Translations under genes and position numbers: made by a program | The notes under the pieces: model-generated | Database searches by the model: none | What the model was told of the DNA's origin: nothing | The model's input: the letters and a program-made list of their open reading frames with translations, nothing else | Shown: piece after piece, positions 1 through 7,837 of the stretch | Layout of the letters: every line of letters starts with the position of its first letter | How positions within the stretch are numbered: position 1 is the stretch's first letter | Source: Affinirhizobium straminoryzae | GTDB taxonomy: Bacteria > Pseudomonadota > Alphaproteobacteria > Rhizobiales > Rhizobiaceae | DNA length: 35,787 nt | Direction of reading: 5' to 3' | Assembly (NCBI RefSeq): GCF_007004135.1 | Contig: NZ_VJMG01000054.1 | Span: 1-35,787, forward strand

Positions 1-102
1 GCGGCCGCGGTGGTCGCGGCGGCAGTCGATGGGGGCATCCGGCGCCTGTCGCCTCGCGCAGGGCTTGCGGAGCAATGGGATGGCCGGAGCCGAGAGGGGT
101 AA
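1..102 (+). CDS. possible 3' end of a plus-strand gene entering from the left edge
   Basis: The first reading frame is open from the edge to a TAA at 100-102 and gives an Ala/Val/Arg-rich tail of 33 residues. It would converge with livF, which ends at 127. All three plus frames are open over most of this short GC-rich stretch, so openness alone proves little. No family is recognisable. A NotI-type GCGGCCGC sits at bases 1-8. Confidence 0.25.
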   Translation, partial: AAAVVAAAVDGGIRRLSPRAGLAEQWDGRSREG

Positions 103-126
103 GCTCGCATCGTCATCGATCTTCCC

Positions 127-825
127 CTAAAGCCCGAGATAGGCGCGCTTGAGGTCCGGATCGGCCGCGATCTCGGCGGCGGAGCCGGACATGGTGACGA
201 GCCCGTTTTCGATGATGTAGCCGCGATGGGCGATCTCCAGCGACTGGACCACGTTCTGCTCGACCAGCATGATCGGCAGCCCGTCCGCATTCAGCCGCTT
301 CACCAGATCGAACATTTCCTCGACCAGCAGCGGCGAAAGGCCAAGCGAGGGTTCGTCGAGGATCAGAAGCTTCGGCTCGGCCATCATGCCGCGACCGATC
401 GCCAGCATCTGCTGTTCACCGCCGGAGAGCGTGCCGGCCATCTGCGTCATGCGCTGCCTGAGCTTCGGGAAGGTGTCGTAGACCCGCTCCAGGTTGCGGG
501 CGCGTCCGGCCCGTCCGCGGCGGTAACTGCCCAGTTCCAGGTTTTCCTGAACGCTCATGTTCGGGAAGATCTTGCGGCCTTCCGGGACATGGATGAGCCC
601 GGCCTCGACCGCTGCGATCGGCGAGCCGCCAAGCGCTCTGCCATCGAAGGTGATCGAGCCGGAGGCAAGCGGGAGCAGGCCGGAGAGCGCCTTGTTGAGC
701 GTCGTCTTGCCAACACCGTTGGCCCCCAGGACGGCAACGATCTCGCCGTGGGCGACGGAAAGATCGATCCCGCGCAGCACTTCCACGCCGCCATAGCCGG
801 TGCGGAGATCTCTCACCTCAAGCAT
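127..825 (-). CDS. livF: branched-chain amino acid-type ABC transporter, ATPase LivF
   Basis: One of the two cytoplasmic ATPases of a Liv/HAAT-type importer (232 aa, the normal LivF length). It shows Walker A GANGVGKTT, the Q-loop region, signature LSGGEQQMLAIGR and Walker B LLILDEPSLGL. The reading frame is open further upstream to 927, but the Met at 825 gives the canonical LivF N-terminus (MLEVRDLRTGYGGVEVL). It also makes an 8-bp overlap with the end of livG, typical of translational coupling, so the longer start is rejected. It is the last gene of the minus-strand liv operon. I see no convincing terminator in the 126 bases before the window edge. The true solute is inferred only from the neighbouring leuCD/flavoprotein genes and need not be an amino acid. 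Confidence 0.93.
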   Translation of the reverse strand: MLEVRDLRTGYGGVEVLRGIDLSVAHGEIVAVLGANGVGKTTLNKALSGLLPLASGSITFDGRALGGSPIAAVEAGLIHVPEGRKIFPNMSVQENLELGSYRRGRAGRARNLERVYDTFPKLRQRMTQMAGTLSGGEQQMLAIGRGMMAEPKLLILDEPSLGLSPLLVEEMFDLVKRLNADGLPIMLVEQNVVQSLEIAHRGYIIENGLVTMSGSAAEIAADPDLKRAYLGL

Positions 826-1567
826 GGGCGCCTCCGGTGCTGGCGATGCGGGCCGCGGCGCCCTTGCCGAGATAGGCTTCGATGACGGCCGGATCGTTGC
901 AGACCGAAGCCGGCGTTCCCTCTGCAATCATCTGGCCCTGCGCCAGCACATAGACCTCCTCGCACAGGTTCATCACCGCCTGCATCACATGTTCGATCAT
1001 GAAGATGGTCACGCCATCGTCGCGGATCGCCCGGATGACGGGAATGATGTCGCGGATTTCAGACGGGTTCAGGCCGGCCAGCACCTCATCGAGCAGCAGC
1101 AGCTTCGGCTCGGTGGCCAGGGCACGCGCAAGTTCGAGGCGTTTGCGGCCGGCAACGGTCAGGCTTGAGGCCTGCTGCTCCAGTTCCGCGCCAAGACCCA
1201 CCCGTTCGGCGACGGCCCGGGCTTTCGCGACGGCTTCGTCGGTCTGCCGATGACGGAGATAGCTGCCGACCGTGATGTTCTCCAGCACGTTCAGTCCCTG
1301 GAAGGGCTGGACGATCTGGAAGGTGCGGGCAATGCCCATCTGCGCCCGCTGGTGCGGCTTCAGGCCGGTGATATCCCTGCCCTGCCAGAGAACCCGTCCA
1401 CCGGTTGGCTGGAGGAAACCGGCGATCACCGCGAAAAGGGTAGTCTTGCCGGCCCCGTTCGGGCCGATCAGGCCGGTGATCGATCCTTCGCGCACGCCGA
1501 GCGAGGCCTGGTTCACGGCAGTCAGCCCGCCGAAGCGCATGATGATGGTTTCGGTGCGCAGCATCAT
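818..1567 (-). CDS. livG: branched-chain amino acid-type ABC transporter, ATPase LivG
   Basis: The second ATPase of the Liv-type importer, 249 aa. It carries Walker A GPNGAGKTT near residue 37, Walker B LLLLDEVLAGLNPSE, and a conserved C-terminal His-loop region (FMIEHVMQAV). The signature region reads LTVAGRKRLELARALA instead of the LSGGQ-like form, a variant often seen in LivG proteins. Two adjacent ATG codons lie at 1567 and 1564. The first overlaps the livM stop by 4 bp (ATGA), so coupled translation is likely. It is expected to pair with LivF on the LivHM permease. Confidence 0.93.
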   Translation of the reverse strand: MMLRTETIIMRFGGLTAVNQASLGVREGSITGLIGPNGAGKTTLFAVIAGFLQPTGGRVLWQGRDITGLKPHQRAQMGIARTFQIVQPFQGLNVLENITVGSYLRHRQTDEAVAKARAVAERVGLGAELEQQASSLTVAGRKRLELARALATEPKLLLLDEVLAGLNPSEIRDIIPVIRAIRDDGVTIFMIEHVMQAVMNLCEEVYVLAQGQMIAEGTPASVCNDPAVIEAYLGKGAAARIASTGGAHA

Positions 1568-2532
1568 ACGGCAATCCTCCGGGCAAGCCGTGGCGCAAAC
1601 CGGCGCAGCAGACCCAGAACTCCGCCTGAGGCGAAGGCGACGACGCCGATCAGGACCACCGCAAACACCATCAGGTCGATCCCTGGAATGCGCCCGGCAA
1701 AGCTTTTGGTCAGTTCACCCAGTCCGTGCAACGTGAAGGTGCCGATGAGGGGGCCGAGCACCAGTCCGCGTCCGCCGACCAGCGGTGCGAGCAGGGCTTC
1801 GATCGAAATCCACACGCCGAAGCCGATATTGGCATCGATGTACAGGAAGTTCTGCACATAGAGGACGCCGGCGGCGGCGGTGATTGCGCCAGACAGGCTG
1901 ATCGCCTTCAGCTTGACGGAGAGCACATCCACGCCAAGGGCGCGGGCGGCATCCTCGTTTTCCCGCACGGCGACCAGCTGGGCACCAAAGCGGGAGCCGG
2001 CAATGGCGCGGCTGATGACGAGCCCGATGAAGACGAAGGCGAGCGCCAGCCACAGGAAGGAGGCACGGCTTTCGAACTGCATGTTGGAAAACCCGGGATT
2101 GAGCTTCAGCAGCAGGCCGGCTGCTCCCCCTGTCCAATCGGATGCATTGGCGAGGATGCGCATCAGCTCGGCAAAGGCGAGCGTGATCAGCGCGAAATAG
2201 GAGCCCCGCAAGCCGGCCCGGAAGCTCAGGAACCCGAGGATGAAGCCGGCCGCCGCACCCGCCGCCACAGCCAGGAGGAAGGCCAGCCACGCGTTCACGC
2301 CGAAATGGAACTGCAGCATCGCCGCCGTGTAGCAGCCGACGCCGAAAAAGAGTGCATGGCCGAAGGATGTCTGCCCGGCCACGCCGCCAAGGATGTTCCA
2401 CCCCTGCGCTGCAAGCGTGATGATCAGCGACATCACCATGAAGTTGAAGAGGCTGTTGGACGAAAAGACGAGCGGGACGACCGCGAGCGCCGCCGTCACG
2501 ACAAGGATGGGGATATAACCGCTGAACCTCAT
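1564..2532 (-). CDS. livM: branched-chain amino acid-type ABC transporter, permease LivM
   Basis: An inner-membrane permease of the LivM family, 322 aa. It has about eight to ten hydrophobic segments starting directly at the N-terminus (IPILVVTAALAVVPLVF) and the family region GGVAGQTSFGHALFFGVGCYTAA. The cytoplasmic coupling segment is around VRENEDAARALGVDVLSVKLKA, followed by a conserved C-terminal GGRGLVLGPLIG. A short basic tail ends the protein. It overlaps livH by 4 bp at its start and livG by 4 bp at its end, so the permease and ATPase genes form one tightly packed transcription unit. Confidence 0.93.
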   Translation of the reverse strand: MRFSGYIPILVVTAALAVVPLVFSSNSLFNFMVMSLIITLAAQGWNILGGVAGQTSFGHALFFGVGCYTAAMLQFHFGVNAWLAFLLAVAAGAAAGFILGFLSFRAGLRGSYFALITLAFAELMRILANASDWTGGAAGLLLKLNPGFSNMQFESRASFLWLALAFVFIGLVISRAIAGSRFGAQLVAVRENEDAARALGVDVLSVKLKAISLSGAITAAAGVLYVQNFLYIDANIGFGVWISIEALLAPLVGGRGLVLGPLIGTFTLHGLGELTKSFAGRIPGIDLMVFAVVLIGVVAFASGGVLGLLRRFAPRLARRIAV

Positions 2533-3401
2533 GCCTTTGCTCCGAACAGGCCGGTCGGCTTCAGGAGCAGGACCAGGATGAAAATGATGAAGATACCGAT
2601 CTGGCCCAGGCTTTCGCCGAGCAGCAAACCGCTCAGGCTTTCCACGAGGCCGATCAGGAGGCCACCGATCATGGCGCCAGGAATCGATCCCATGCCGCCG
2701 AGGACGACGATCGTGAAGGCGATGTTGACGAAGGCGCCGCCGACGCGCGGGTTGACGTAGAAGGTCGGCATCAGGAGCCCGGCGGCGACCGCCAGGGCCG
2801 CGCAGCCGAGACCGAAGGTGACCGCATAGACATGGCCGACATCGATGCCCATCAGGCTCGCGCCGAGTTTTTCACGCGCCACGGCGCGGATCGCCTTGCC
2901 CGCATCCGTCCGGCTCATGATGAACCACAGAATGGCCGTGACGATCAATGAACCGGCAAAGCCGACAAGGCGGGGGGACGAAATCAGGAAGGGCCCGGCT
3001 TCAACCACCGCAAACGAGAAATCCGAACTGATTGAGCGCGTGTCCGAACCAAAGCCCGCCAGCAGCGCATTTTCGATGAAGATCGACAAGCCAAGCGTGA
3101 TCAGCAGGATATTGCCATCATCGCCCTTGGCGGCCGGACCGATGACCAGCCGCTGGACGCCATAGCCGAGACAGAAGAAGACCGGGGCGAGAAGGAGAAT
3201 CGCCAGGTAGGGATCGACGCCGGCCAGCACATTCAGGCCCCAGACGGCGAACATGGCGCTGGCGAGGATTGCTCCATGGGCAAAGTTGATGATGTGCAGC
3301 ACGCCGTAGACGAGCGTCAGACCGAGAGCGATGAGCGCGTAGATCGCACCGGTCAGCAAGCCGTTGATCATCGCCTCGATAAGGATGGTGGGGGAATACA
3401 T
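2529..3401 (-). CDS. livH: branched-chain amino acid-type ABC transporter, permease LivH
   Basis: A LivH-family permease, 290 aa from the Met at 3401. It contains the conserved N-terminal segment NGLLTGAIYALIALGLTLVYGVLHIINFAHG and the family's VVLGGMGSIPGAMIGGLLIGLVE region, with about eight membrane spans. The frame is open upstream to 3611, but that extension is Arg/Pro/Ser-rich, overlaps livJ and is not permease-like. A Met at 3419 would add six residues and cannot be excluded because neither start has a strong Shine-Dalgarno. It follows livJ by 73 bp and overlaps livM by 4 bp. Confidence 0.92.
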   Translation of the reverse strand: MYSPTILIEAMINGLLTGAIYALIALGLTLVYGVLHIINFAHGAILASAMFAVWGLNVLAGVDPYLAILLLAPVFFCLGYGVQRLVIGPAAKGDDGNILLITLGLSIFIENALLAGFGSDTRSISSDFSFAVVEAGPFLISSPRLVGFAGSLIVTAILWFIMSRTDAGKAIRAVAREKLGASLMGIDVGHVYAVTFGLGCAALAVAAGLLMPTFYVNPRVGGAFVNIAFTIVVLGGMGSIPGAMIGGLLIGLVESLSGLLLGESLGQIGIFIIFILVLLLKPTGLFGAKA

Positions 3402-3474
3402 GGGCCAGTCCGCAGGCATTCGATTGCAGGTGGGCAGACCCCGCCGAAGCGGGATCTGCTGCGGATCGGCACCC

Positions 3475-4698
3475 TCAGCCGTTGGCCGGGAACATCGGCT
3501 TGGCGTCGGCAAAGTCGCCCGGATAGACCACCCGGATCGCGCCCTTCTGGACCTGTGTCGACACAGGGGCGGCCCCCATGTTCTGGCCGTTGACGAACTT
3601 CGTCTCGCCATAGGGCATCAGGTGTTCCTTGAAGGTCGAGGTGTTGAGCGCCTCGATGACCTTGCCGCGCTCGGCAGCGCCCGCCCGTTCCAGCGCATCC
3701 GCCAGCAGGCCAACGGAGGAATAGTTGAGCGGAATGTTGTAGTTGTACGGCTTGCCGGCGGCCTCGACGCGCGCCTGGACGGCCTTCGACCGTTCGTTGC
3801 GCGGATCGTACCAGTGATTGCAGTCCATCACGCCTTCGGCGGCCTCCGGGAATTCGGCGACGAAGCGGCGGTTTGAGGCGGCTCCGTTGAGGACGGCATA
3901 GACCGCCTTCGGACGCACGCGCTGCTGCTGCATCGTGCGGGCCAGCAGCACCGTTTCGCCGTAATAGGTGCTGGGGATGATCAGGTCCGGGTTGAGGCTG
4001 CGCAGACGCAGCACCACGTTGGAGAGATCGCGCGAGGGGGTCGGCACGGCGATCTGTTCCAGGATCTCGAAACCGTATTTCGGCAGTTCGGTTGCCATCA
4101 GCTTTGCCAGTCCGGAGCCGAACAGGCCATCCTCATGCACCAGCGCCACCGTCTTTGCCGGTTTGCCGGCAGCCTCGTTGATGCGAACGAGGTTCTGGAT
4201 TGCCGCTGCGGTACAGATGGAGAAGCCGGGCGCAAAGCGGAAGGTATTCTTCAGTCCGCGTCCCGTGATCTGGTCGGACACGCCGACATCCACGAGGTAG
4301 GGAAGGTCGTAGCGGGAAGCGGCCTGCGAGGCGGCAAGGCAGATGGGGCTTGCGAAGCCACCGACGACGGCCACGACGCCCTCTTCCTGCATCCGCTCGA
4401 CTTCCTGCGTGCCGGCTTCCGGATTGGAGCGGGCATCGCCGAACACCATCTGCAGCTTTGCACCGCCGAGTGACTTGATGCCGCCGGCCTTGTTGATGTC
4501 CTCGATCGCAAGCTCCGCACCGAGGCGGCCATACTCGCCGTCCTGGGCGAGCGCGCCGGTGACCGGCTGAAGGATGCCGACCTTGATCGGGGCCGGTTCG
4601 GCTGCCCGCAGAACGGCTGGAGCAGACAGTGTTGCAAGGGCCGCGGCGCCGCCCTTGAGGATGGTCCTACGGTTCAGATGGGTCTCTACCAGTTTCAT
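3475..4698 (-). CDS. periplasmic substrate-binding protein of the Liv-type transporter (LivJ-like)
   Basis: A periplasmic type-I solute-binding protein, 407 aa. The start at 4698 is chosen because a strong AGAGGAGAA lies just upstream and because it gives a twin-arginine signal (NRRTILKGG, hydrophobic stretch to about residue 33, cleavage near VLRAAEP). Mature-domain hallmarks are IKVGILQPVTGALAQDGEYGRLGAELAIEDINKAGGI, the GTQEVERM helix and the VVGGFASP ligand-site loop. This matches the amide/amino-acid/aromatic-acid-binding LivJ/AmiC group, so substrates beyond branched-chain amino acids are plausible. The 5' end overlaps the GntR coding region by 32 bp, so it should be co-transcribed with the regulator. 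Confidence 0.9.
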   Translation of the reverse strand: MKLVETHLNRRTILKGGAAALATLSAPAVLRAAEPAPIKVGILQPVTGALAQDGEYGRLGAELAIEDINKAGGIKSLGGAKLQMVFGDARSNPEAGTQEVERMQEEGVVAVVGGFASPICLAASQAASRYDLPYLVDVGVSDQITGRGLKNTFRFAPGFSICTAAAIQNLVRINEAAGKPAKTVALVHEDGLFGSGLAKLMATELPKYGFEILEQIAVPTPSRDLSNVVLRLRSLNPDLIIPSTYYGETVLLARTMQQQRVRPKAVYAVLNGAASNRRFVAEFPEAAEGVMDCNHWYDPRNERSKAVQARVEAAGKPYNYNIPLNYSSVGLLADALERAGAAERGKVIEALNTSTFKEHLMPYGETKFVNGQNMGAAPVSTQVQKGAIRVVYPGDFADAKPMFPANG

Positions 4699-5551
4699 GT
4701 GTTGTTCTCCTCTTGAGGGGCGGCCGCTTCTCGCGGACATTCTTCTTCTTGTTGTTTTCGTTTGCCTCGGTCAGGCCGTGGCTGTCGGCGGCCATCCAGC
4801 GCCGTGCGCCGCGATCACCGGTGCGGGCAAGTTCCATGTGGAAGGAATAGCGGTCGGGGCGGTAGAGCGCCTGCAGGTGCTCGATACCGCGACCCGACGC
4901 TTCGTAGACCACGCGCGTCATGGAGAGCAGGGCGGCGCCGATCTCGACATCGAGTGCTGCAGCGACATCGGGGCTTGCCAGCGTCGCGCCGATGATCTGC
5001 TGGGCCTTGTCGGCCACGAGGCCGGACCGTTCCAGCAGCTCAAGCAGAGGCGTCGAGGCAAGATCAGCCTCCGAATAGGAAATGCCGATGCGTTCCGGAA
5101 CATGGGTCACGAGATATGAGAAGGGCTGGCCGTCGATCAGGCGCACGCGAATGGATCGCTGCAACCGCTCGCCGGGCTCCAGTTTCAACTCCTCGGCCAG
5201 CGCCGGGGTGGCGTTGACATAGGAGAACGCAATCAGCCGCACGCCCGTCTTGCGGCCCATTTCCACCAGATGCGTCAGCGCATTGGCAAGGTCGGCCACG
5301 ACGGGCAGGCGGGTCTGCCCTCCGCTGACGAAGGTGCCCGATCCCGGACGCCGCTCGATCATGCCGTCGCTTGCCAGCTTGTCGAGCGCGCGACGGACGG
5401 TCACGCGGGAGACGCGATGCTCCTGCGCCAGCTGCGGTTCGCTCGGAAGCTTCGCCGAATCCGGAACCTCACCGCTCAGGATCTGTTCCCGCAGCAGAAG
5501 ATAAAGCCGGTGAGCCTTCATCGGCTCTGCTGTTGCGGCGGGTCTGGCCAT
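4667..5551 (-). CDS. GntR-family (HutC/UTRA type) transcriptional regulator
   Basis: A 294-aa repressor-type regulator. An N-terminal winged helix-turn-helix spans roughly residues 11-75 (LREQILSGEVPDSAKLPSEPQ..VSRVTVRRALDKLASDGMIERRPGSGTFV). A UTRA effector-binding domain covers about residues 90-240. The Met at 5551 is preceded by AGGAAAGACAGGAA and begins where family members begin; the open frame to 5716 is not used. The protein continues about 50 residues past the usual UTRA end with a Lys/Arg/Asn-rich tail that reads through the livJ ribosome-binding site. Its promoter at 5586-5614 is overlaid by an inverted-repeat operator, so autorepression is likely. Similar boxes occur at the leuC promoter, so control of leuCD and the flavoprotein gene is inferred. 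Confidence 0.9.
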   Translation of the reverse strand: MARPAATAEPMKAHRLYLLLREQILSGEVPDSAKLPSEPQLAQEHRVSRVTVRRALDKLASDGMIERRPGSGTFVSGGQTRLPVVADLANALTHLVEMGRKTGVRLIAFSYVNATPALAEELKLEPGERLQRSIRVRLIDGQPFSYLVTHVPERIGISYSEADLASTPLLELLERSGLVADKAQQIIGATLASPDVAAALDVEIGAALLSMTRVVYEASGRGIEHLQALYRPDRYSFHMELARTGDRGARRWMAADSHGLTEANENNKKKNVREKRPPLKRRTTHETGRDPSEP

Positions 5552-5567
5552 TTCCTGTCTTTCCTGG

Positions 5568-5609
5568 AAGACAATTATCTGTCCTATAAAAGATACAGAT
5601 TTTTGTCTT
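5568..5609. promoter_or_regulatory. inverted-repeat operator, probable GntR autoregulatory site
   Basis: A 42-bp dyad centred at 5588.5. AAGACAA (5568-5574) pairs with TTGTCTT (5603-5609), and ATCTGT (5577-5582) pairs with ACAGAT (5595-5600). Each half therefore reads AAGACAANNATCTGT toward the centre. It spans from the end of the -35 to beyond the predicted start, the expected place for a repressor. Each half also has GACA/TGTC or ACA/TGT internal symmetry, consistent with HutC-type GntR sites; the assignment to the adjacent regulator is inferred. Confidence 0.6.
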
Positions 5610-5614
5610 GTCAA
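5586..5614 (-). promoter_or_regulatory. sigma70-type promoter of gntR-liv operon
   Basis: On the minus strand a perfect -35 TTGACA (5614-5609) is followed after 17 bp by TTTTAT (5591-5586) as -10. This predicts a start near 5579 and a leader of roughly 28 nt before the gntR Met at 5551. The spacer contains AGACAAAAATCTGTATC, one arm of the operator listed separately. The leuC promoter at 7769-7797 matches this 29-bp core at 21 of 29 positions. Confidence 0.65.
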
Positions 5615-5636
5615 TCGATTTTCGAGATGTCCGGTG

Positions 5637-6257
5637 TCACGACTTCCGCAGGCGAGGCACGAGCCAGGGACGGTCGATGGAATCCTTCGCCTGAAAGGCT
5701 TCGATCGCCGCCGCATGGCTCAGCGTCAGGTCGATATCGTCCCAGCCGTTCAGCAGTTTCGTGCGCCAGACGGGATCGATGCGGAAGGGAATGACGAGGT
5801 TTGCCGCGCGGATCTCGCAGGCTTCGAGATCGACACGGGCGATACAGTCACCATCTTCAAGTCCTGCCAGCAGCGCCTCGCAATCCTCCTCGGACACGGT
5901 GGCCGGCAGCAGGCCGTTGTTGATGGCGTTGCTGGCGAAGATATCGCCGAAGGATGGCGCAATGACGCAGGCAAACCCGTAATCCACCAGCGCATAGACA
6001 GCGGCCTCCCGCGAGGAACCGCTGCCGAAATTGCGCCGCGTTACCAGAATGCGGGCGCCCTGCCAGCGCGGCGCGTTGAGTGGACAGTCCGGCCGCGGCT
6101 GGCCGAGGTCGTCAAAACGCAGGTCGTGAAGCAGGTAGTCGCCATAACCATCGGCGCGGGACCGCTTCATGAAGCGTGCGGGGATCAGCTGGTCGGTGTC
6201 GATCCCGGAAAGCGGCAGAGGACAGGCAATCGCTTCGAGACTTTTGAAGGCGTCCAC
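5637..6257 (-). CDS. leuD: 3-isopropylmalate dehydratase-type hydro-lyase, small subunit (LeuD family)
   Basis: The swivel-domain small subunit of an isopropylmalate isomerase-type enzyme, 206 aa, close to the bacterial LeuD length. It has the N-terminal IDTDQLIPARFMKR segment, the substrate-binding loop NFGSGSSRE (residues 76-84) and IAPSFGDIFASNAINNGLLP. It begins with GTG at 6257, directly abutting the leuC TGA. It partners with the Fe-S large subunit encoded next to it. Because the gene pair sits with a regulator, transporter and flavoprotein rather than other leucine-synthesis genes, a catabolic paralogue acting on a related acid (for example a methylmalate or citraconate) is as likely as leucine biosynthesis. 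Confidence 0.9.
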   Translation of the reverse strand: MDAFKSLEAIACPLPLSGIDTDQLIPARFMKRSRADGYGDYLLHDLRFDDLGQPRPDCPLNAPRWQGARILVTRRNFGSGSSREAAVYALVDYGFACVIAPSFGDIFASNAINNGLLPATVSEEDCEALLAGLEDGDCIARVDLEACEIRAANLVIPFRIDPVWRTKLLNGWDDIDLTLSHAAAIEAFQAKDSIDRPWLVPRLRKS

Positions 6258-7703
6258 TCAGTTTTCTCCCGTCAGGCCGGTGGTGCGACCCGCAAGCAGC
6301 GGGCGCATGTCGGTCAGGTGCCCGGTCACGGCAGCGGCGGCCGCCATGGCCGGTGACATCAGATGTGTGCGGCTTCCCGGTCCCTGGCGTCCCCGGAAGT
6401 TCCGGTTGGTGGTGGAGGCGCACCGCTCGCCGGGCGGCACCAGATCGCCATTCATGCCGACACACATGGAGCACCCCGCATCGACCCATTCGAGACCGGC
6501 CTCCGTGAAGATGCGGTGCAGTCCTTCCTCTTCCGCCTGTCGCTTGACGACCGCGGAGCCCGGCGAGACGAGGCCGGGCACGCGCGCGCGCCGTCCGGCC
6601 AGAACGGCGGCTGCAGCGCGCAGATCCTCGATGCGGCTATTGGTGCAGGATCCGATGAACACGCGGTCGACGGCGATATCGGTGAGCGGCTGGCCAGGGC
6701 GAATCCCCATATAGTCGAGGGCTTCGCGCACATGGGCCGCGCGGGCCGTATCGCTCATCCGGTCAGGGTCCGGTGCATTGGCGGTGATCGGGGCGGCATC
6801 CTCCGGGCTGATCCCCCAGGTGACGATCGGGGCAATCTCGTGTGCATCGAGCACGACCTCGCGGTCGAAGGCGGCGTCCGGATCGCTCGCCAGTGCCATC
6901 CAGTCTTCGACACCGCGTCGAAAGTCGTCGCCGGCCGGCGCGTAGGGTCGATCCTTGATGTATGTGACGGTGGTGTCGTCCGGAGCGATCATGCCGCAAC
7001 GGCCACCGGCTTCGATGGAAAGGTTGCACAGGGTCAGACGGCCTTCCATCGACAAGGCGCGGACGGCGCTGCCCGCATATTCGATGGCATGGCCGGCCGC
7101 CCCGTCGGCGCCGATGGTTGCGATGATCGACAGGGCCATGTCCTTGGCGAATACGCCGGGGGCCAGTCCGCCCTCCACCCGAATGCGCATGCGTTTCGGC
7201 TTCTTCTGCCAGAGTGTCTGGGTCATCAGCACATGCGCGACCTCGGATGCCCCGATGCCGAAGGCGATCGCTCCGAAGGCGCCGTGGGTTGCGGTGTGGC
7301 TGTCGCCGCACACGATGGTCAGTCCCGGCAGCGTCAGTCCCTGTTCGGGCCCGACAACATGCACGATTCCCTGGGCCGGATCCGTCAGGCCGAAAAGGCG
7401 AAGGCCATGCGCCGCTGTGTTGTCGCGCAACTGGCGGATCATGTTTGCGATTGCGGGGTCGATTACGCCGAGATCCCGCGTCCGGGTGGGCACGTAGTGA
7501 TCCTCGATGCCGAAGGTGAGATCGGACCGGGCAATGCGCGCACCACGGGCTTTCAACTTGTCGAAGGCGTGGAACGAGCCCTCGTGCAGCAGGTGCCTGT
7601 CGATGAAGAGAAGACATTGCCCGTCTTCGCGCGCGGTCACGACATGCTGATCGAAAACCTTGTCGAACAGGGTCCTCGGACCCGCCTCGGCTCTGGTGCT
7701 CAT
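6258..7703 (-). CDS. leuC: 3-isopropylmalate dehydratase-type hydro-lyase, large subunit (LeuC family)
   Basis: The [4Fe-4S] large subunit of the LeuC/aconitase superfamily, 481 aa, slightly longer than typical LeuC. Cluster ligands are visible as Cys353 (FIGSCTNSRIEDL) and Cys411/Cys414 (CSMCVGMN). Other hallmarks are CGDSHTATHGAFGAIAFGIG near residues 132-151 and the WGISPEDAAPI motif. The Met at 7703 is used because GAGAGGAAG lies just upstream and MSTRAEAGPRTLFDKVFDQH aligns with family starts. It would catalyse dehydration/rehydration of a 2- or 3-hydroxy di- or tricarboxylate together with LeuD. It is transcribed divergently from the FAD protein. The regulatory boxes between the two genes resemble those at the gntR promoter. 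Confidence 0.9.
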   Translation of the reverse strand: MSTRAEAGPRTLFDKVFDQHVVTAREDGQCLLFIDRHLLHEGSFHAFDKLKARGARIARSDLTFGIEDHYVPTRTRDLGVIDPAIANMIRQLRDNTAAHGLRLFGLTDPAQGIVHVVGPEQGLTLPGLTIVCGDSHTATHGAFGAIAFGIGASEVAHVLMTQTLWQKKPKRMRIRVEGGLAPGVFAKDMALSIIATIGADGAAGHAIEYAGSAVRALSMEGRLTLCNLSIEAGGRCGMIAPDDTTVTYIKDRPYAPAGDDFRRGVEDWMALASDPDAAFDREVVLDAHEIAPIVTWGISPEDAAPITANAPDPDRMSDTARAAHVREALDYMGIRPGQPLTDIAVDRVFIGSCTNSRIEDLRAAAAVLAGRRARVPGLVSPGSAVVKRQAEEEGLHRIFTEAGLEWVDAGCSMCVGMNGDLVPPGERCASTTNRNFRGRQGPGSRTHLMSPAMAAAAAVTGHLTDMRPLLAGRTTGLTGEN

Positions 7704-7768
7704 TCCCGTCTTCCTCTCTCGGTGCCGGAATTTAGGCATGGGCAGGCGTGGAAATCAAATGTTGTTTT

Positions 7769-7797
7769 AAAAATAATACAGCTTATTGTTTCTTCAA
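7769..7797 (-). promoter_or_regulatory. promoter of leuCD, homologous in layout to the gntR promoter
   Basis: On the minus strand TTGAAG (7797-7792), a 16-bp spacer and TATTTT (7775-7770) form a candidate promoter in a strikingly AT-rich pocket of a GC-rich region. The stretch aligns without gaps to the gntR promoter (TTGA..A.ACAA.AA.CTGTAT..TTT.T), with 21 of 29 bases identical and the -35, operator and -10 in the same register. Confidence 0.5.
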
Positions 7798-7816
7798 AAT
7801 GGCAGATAGCTGTCTT
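7775..7816. promoter_or_regulatory. two direct-repeat GntR-type boxes in the leuC / flavoprotein divergent region
   Basis: Read on the minus strand, box 1 is AAGACAGCTATCTGCC (7816-7801) and box 2 is GAAACAATAAGCTGTATT (7792-7775), spaced 24 bp apart. Both match the AAGACAANNATCTGT half-site of the gntR operator, box 1 at 12 of 15 positions and box 2 at 11 of 15. Box 2 lies between the leuC -35 and -10. Box 1 lies between that promoter and the ribosome-binding site of the flavoprotein gene, so one regulator could control both directions. Confidence 0.5.
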
Positions 7817-7837
7817 GCGAGGGGAGTGGAGCCAATC

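Noticed and set aside
7748..7837. Longer N-terminus for the flavoprotein starting at ATG 7748 or 7799.
   Set aside because: This stretch is the AT-rich divergent promoter with GntR-type boxes. The strong GGGGAGTGGAG before GTG 7838 and the Rossmann motif position support the shorter start.
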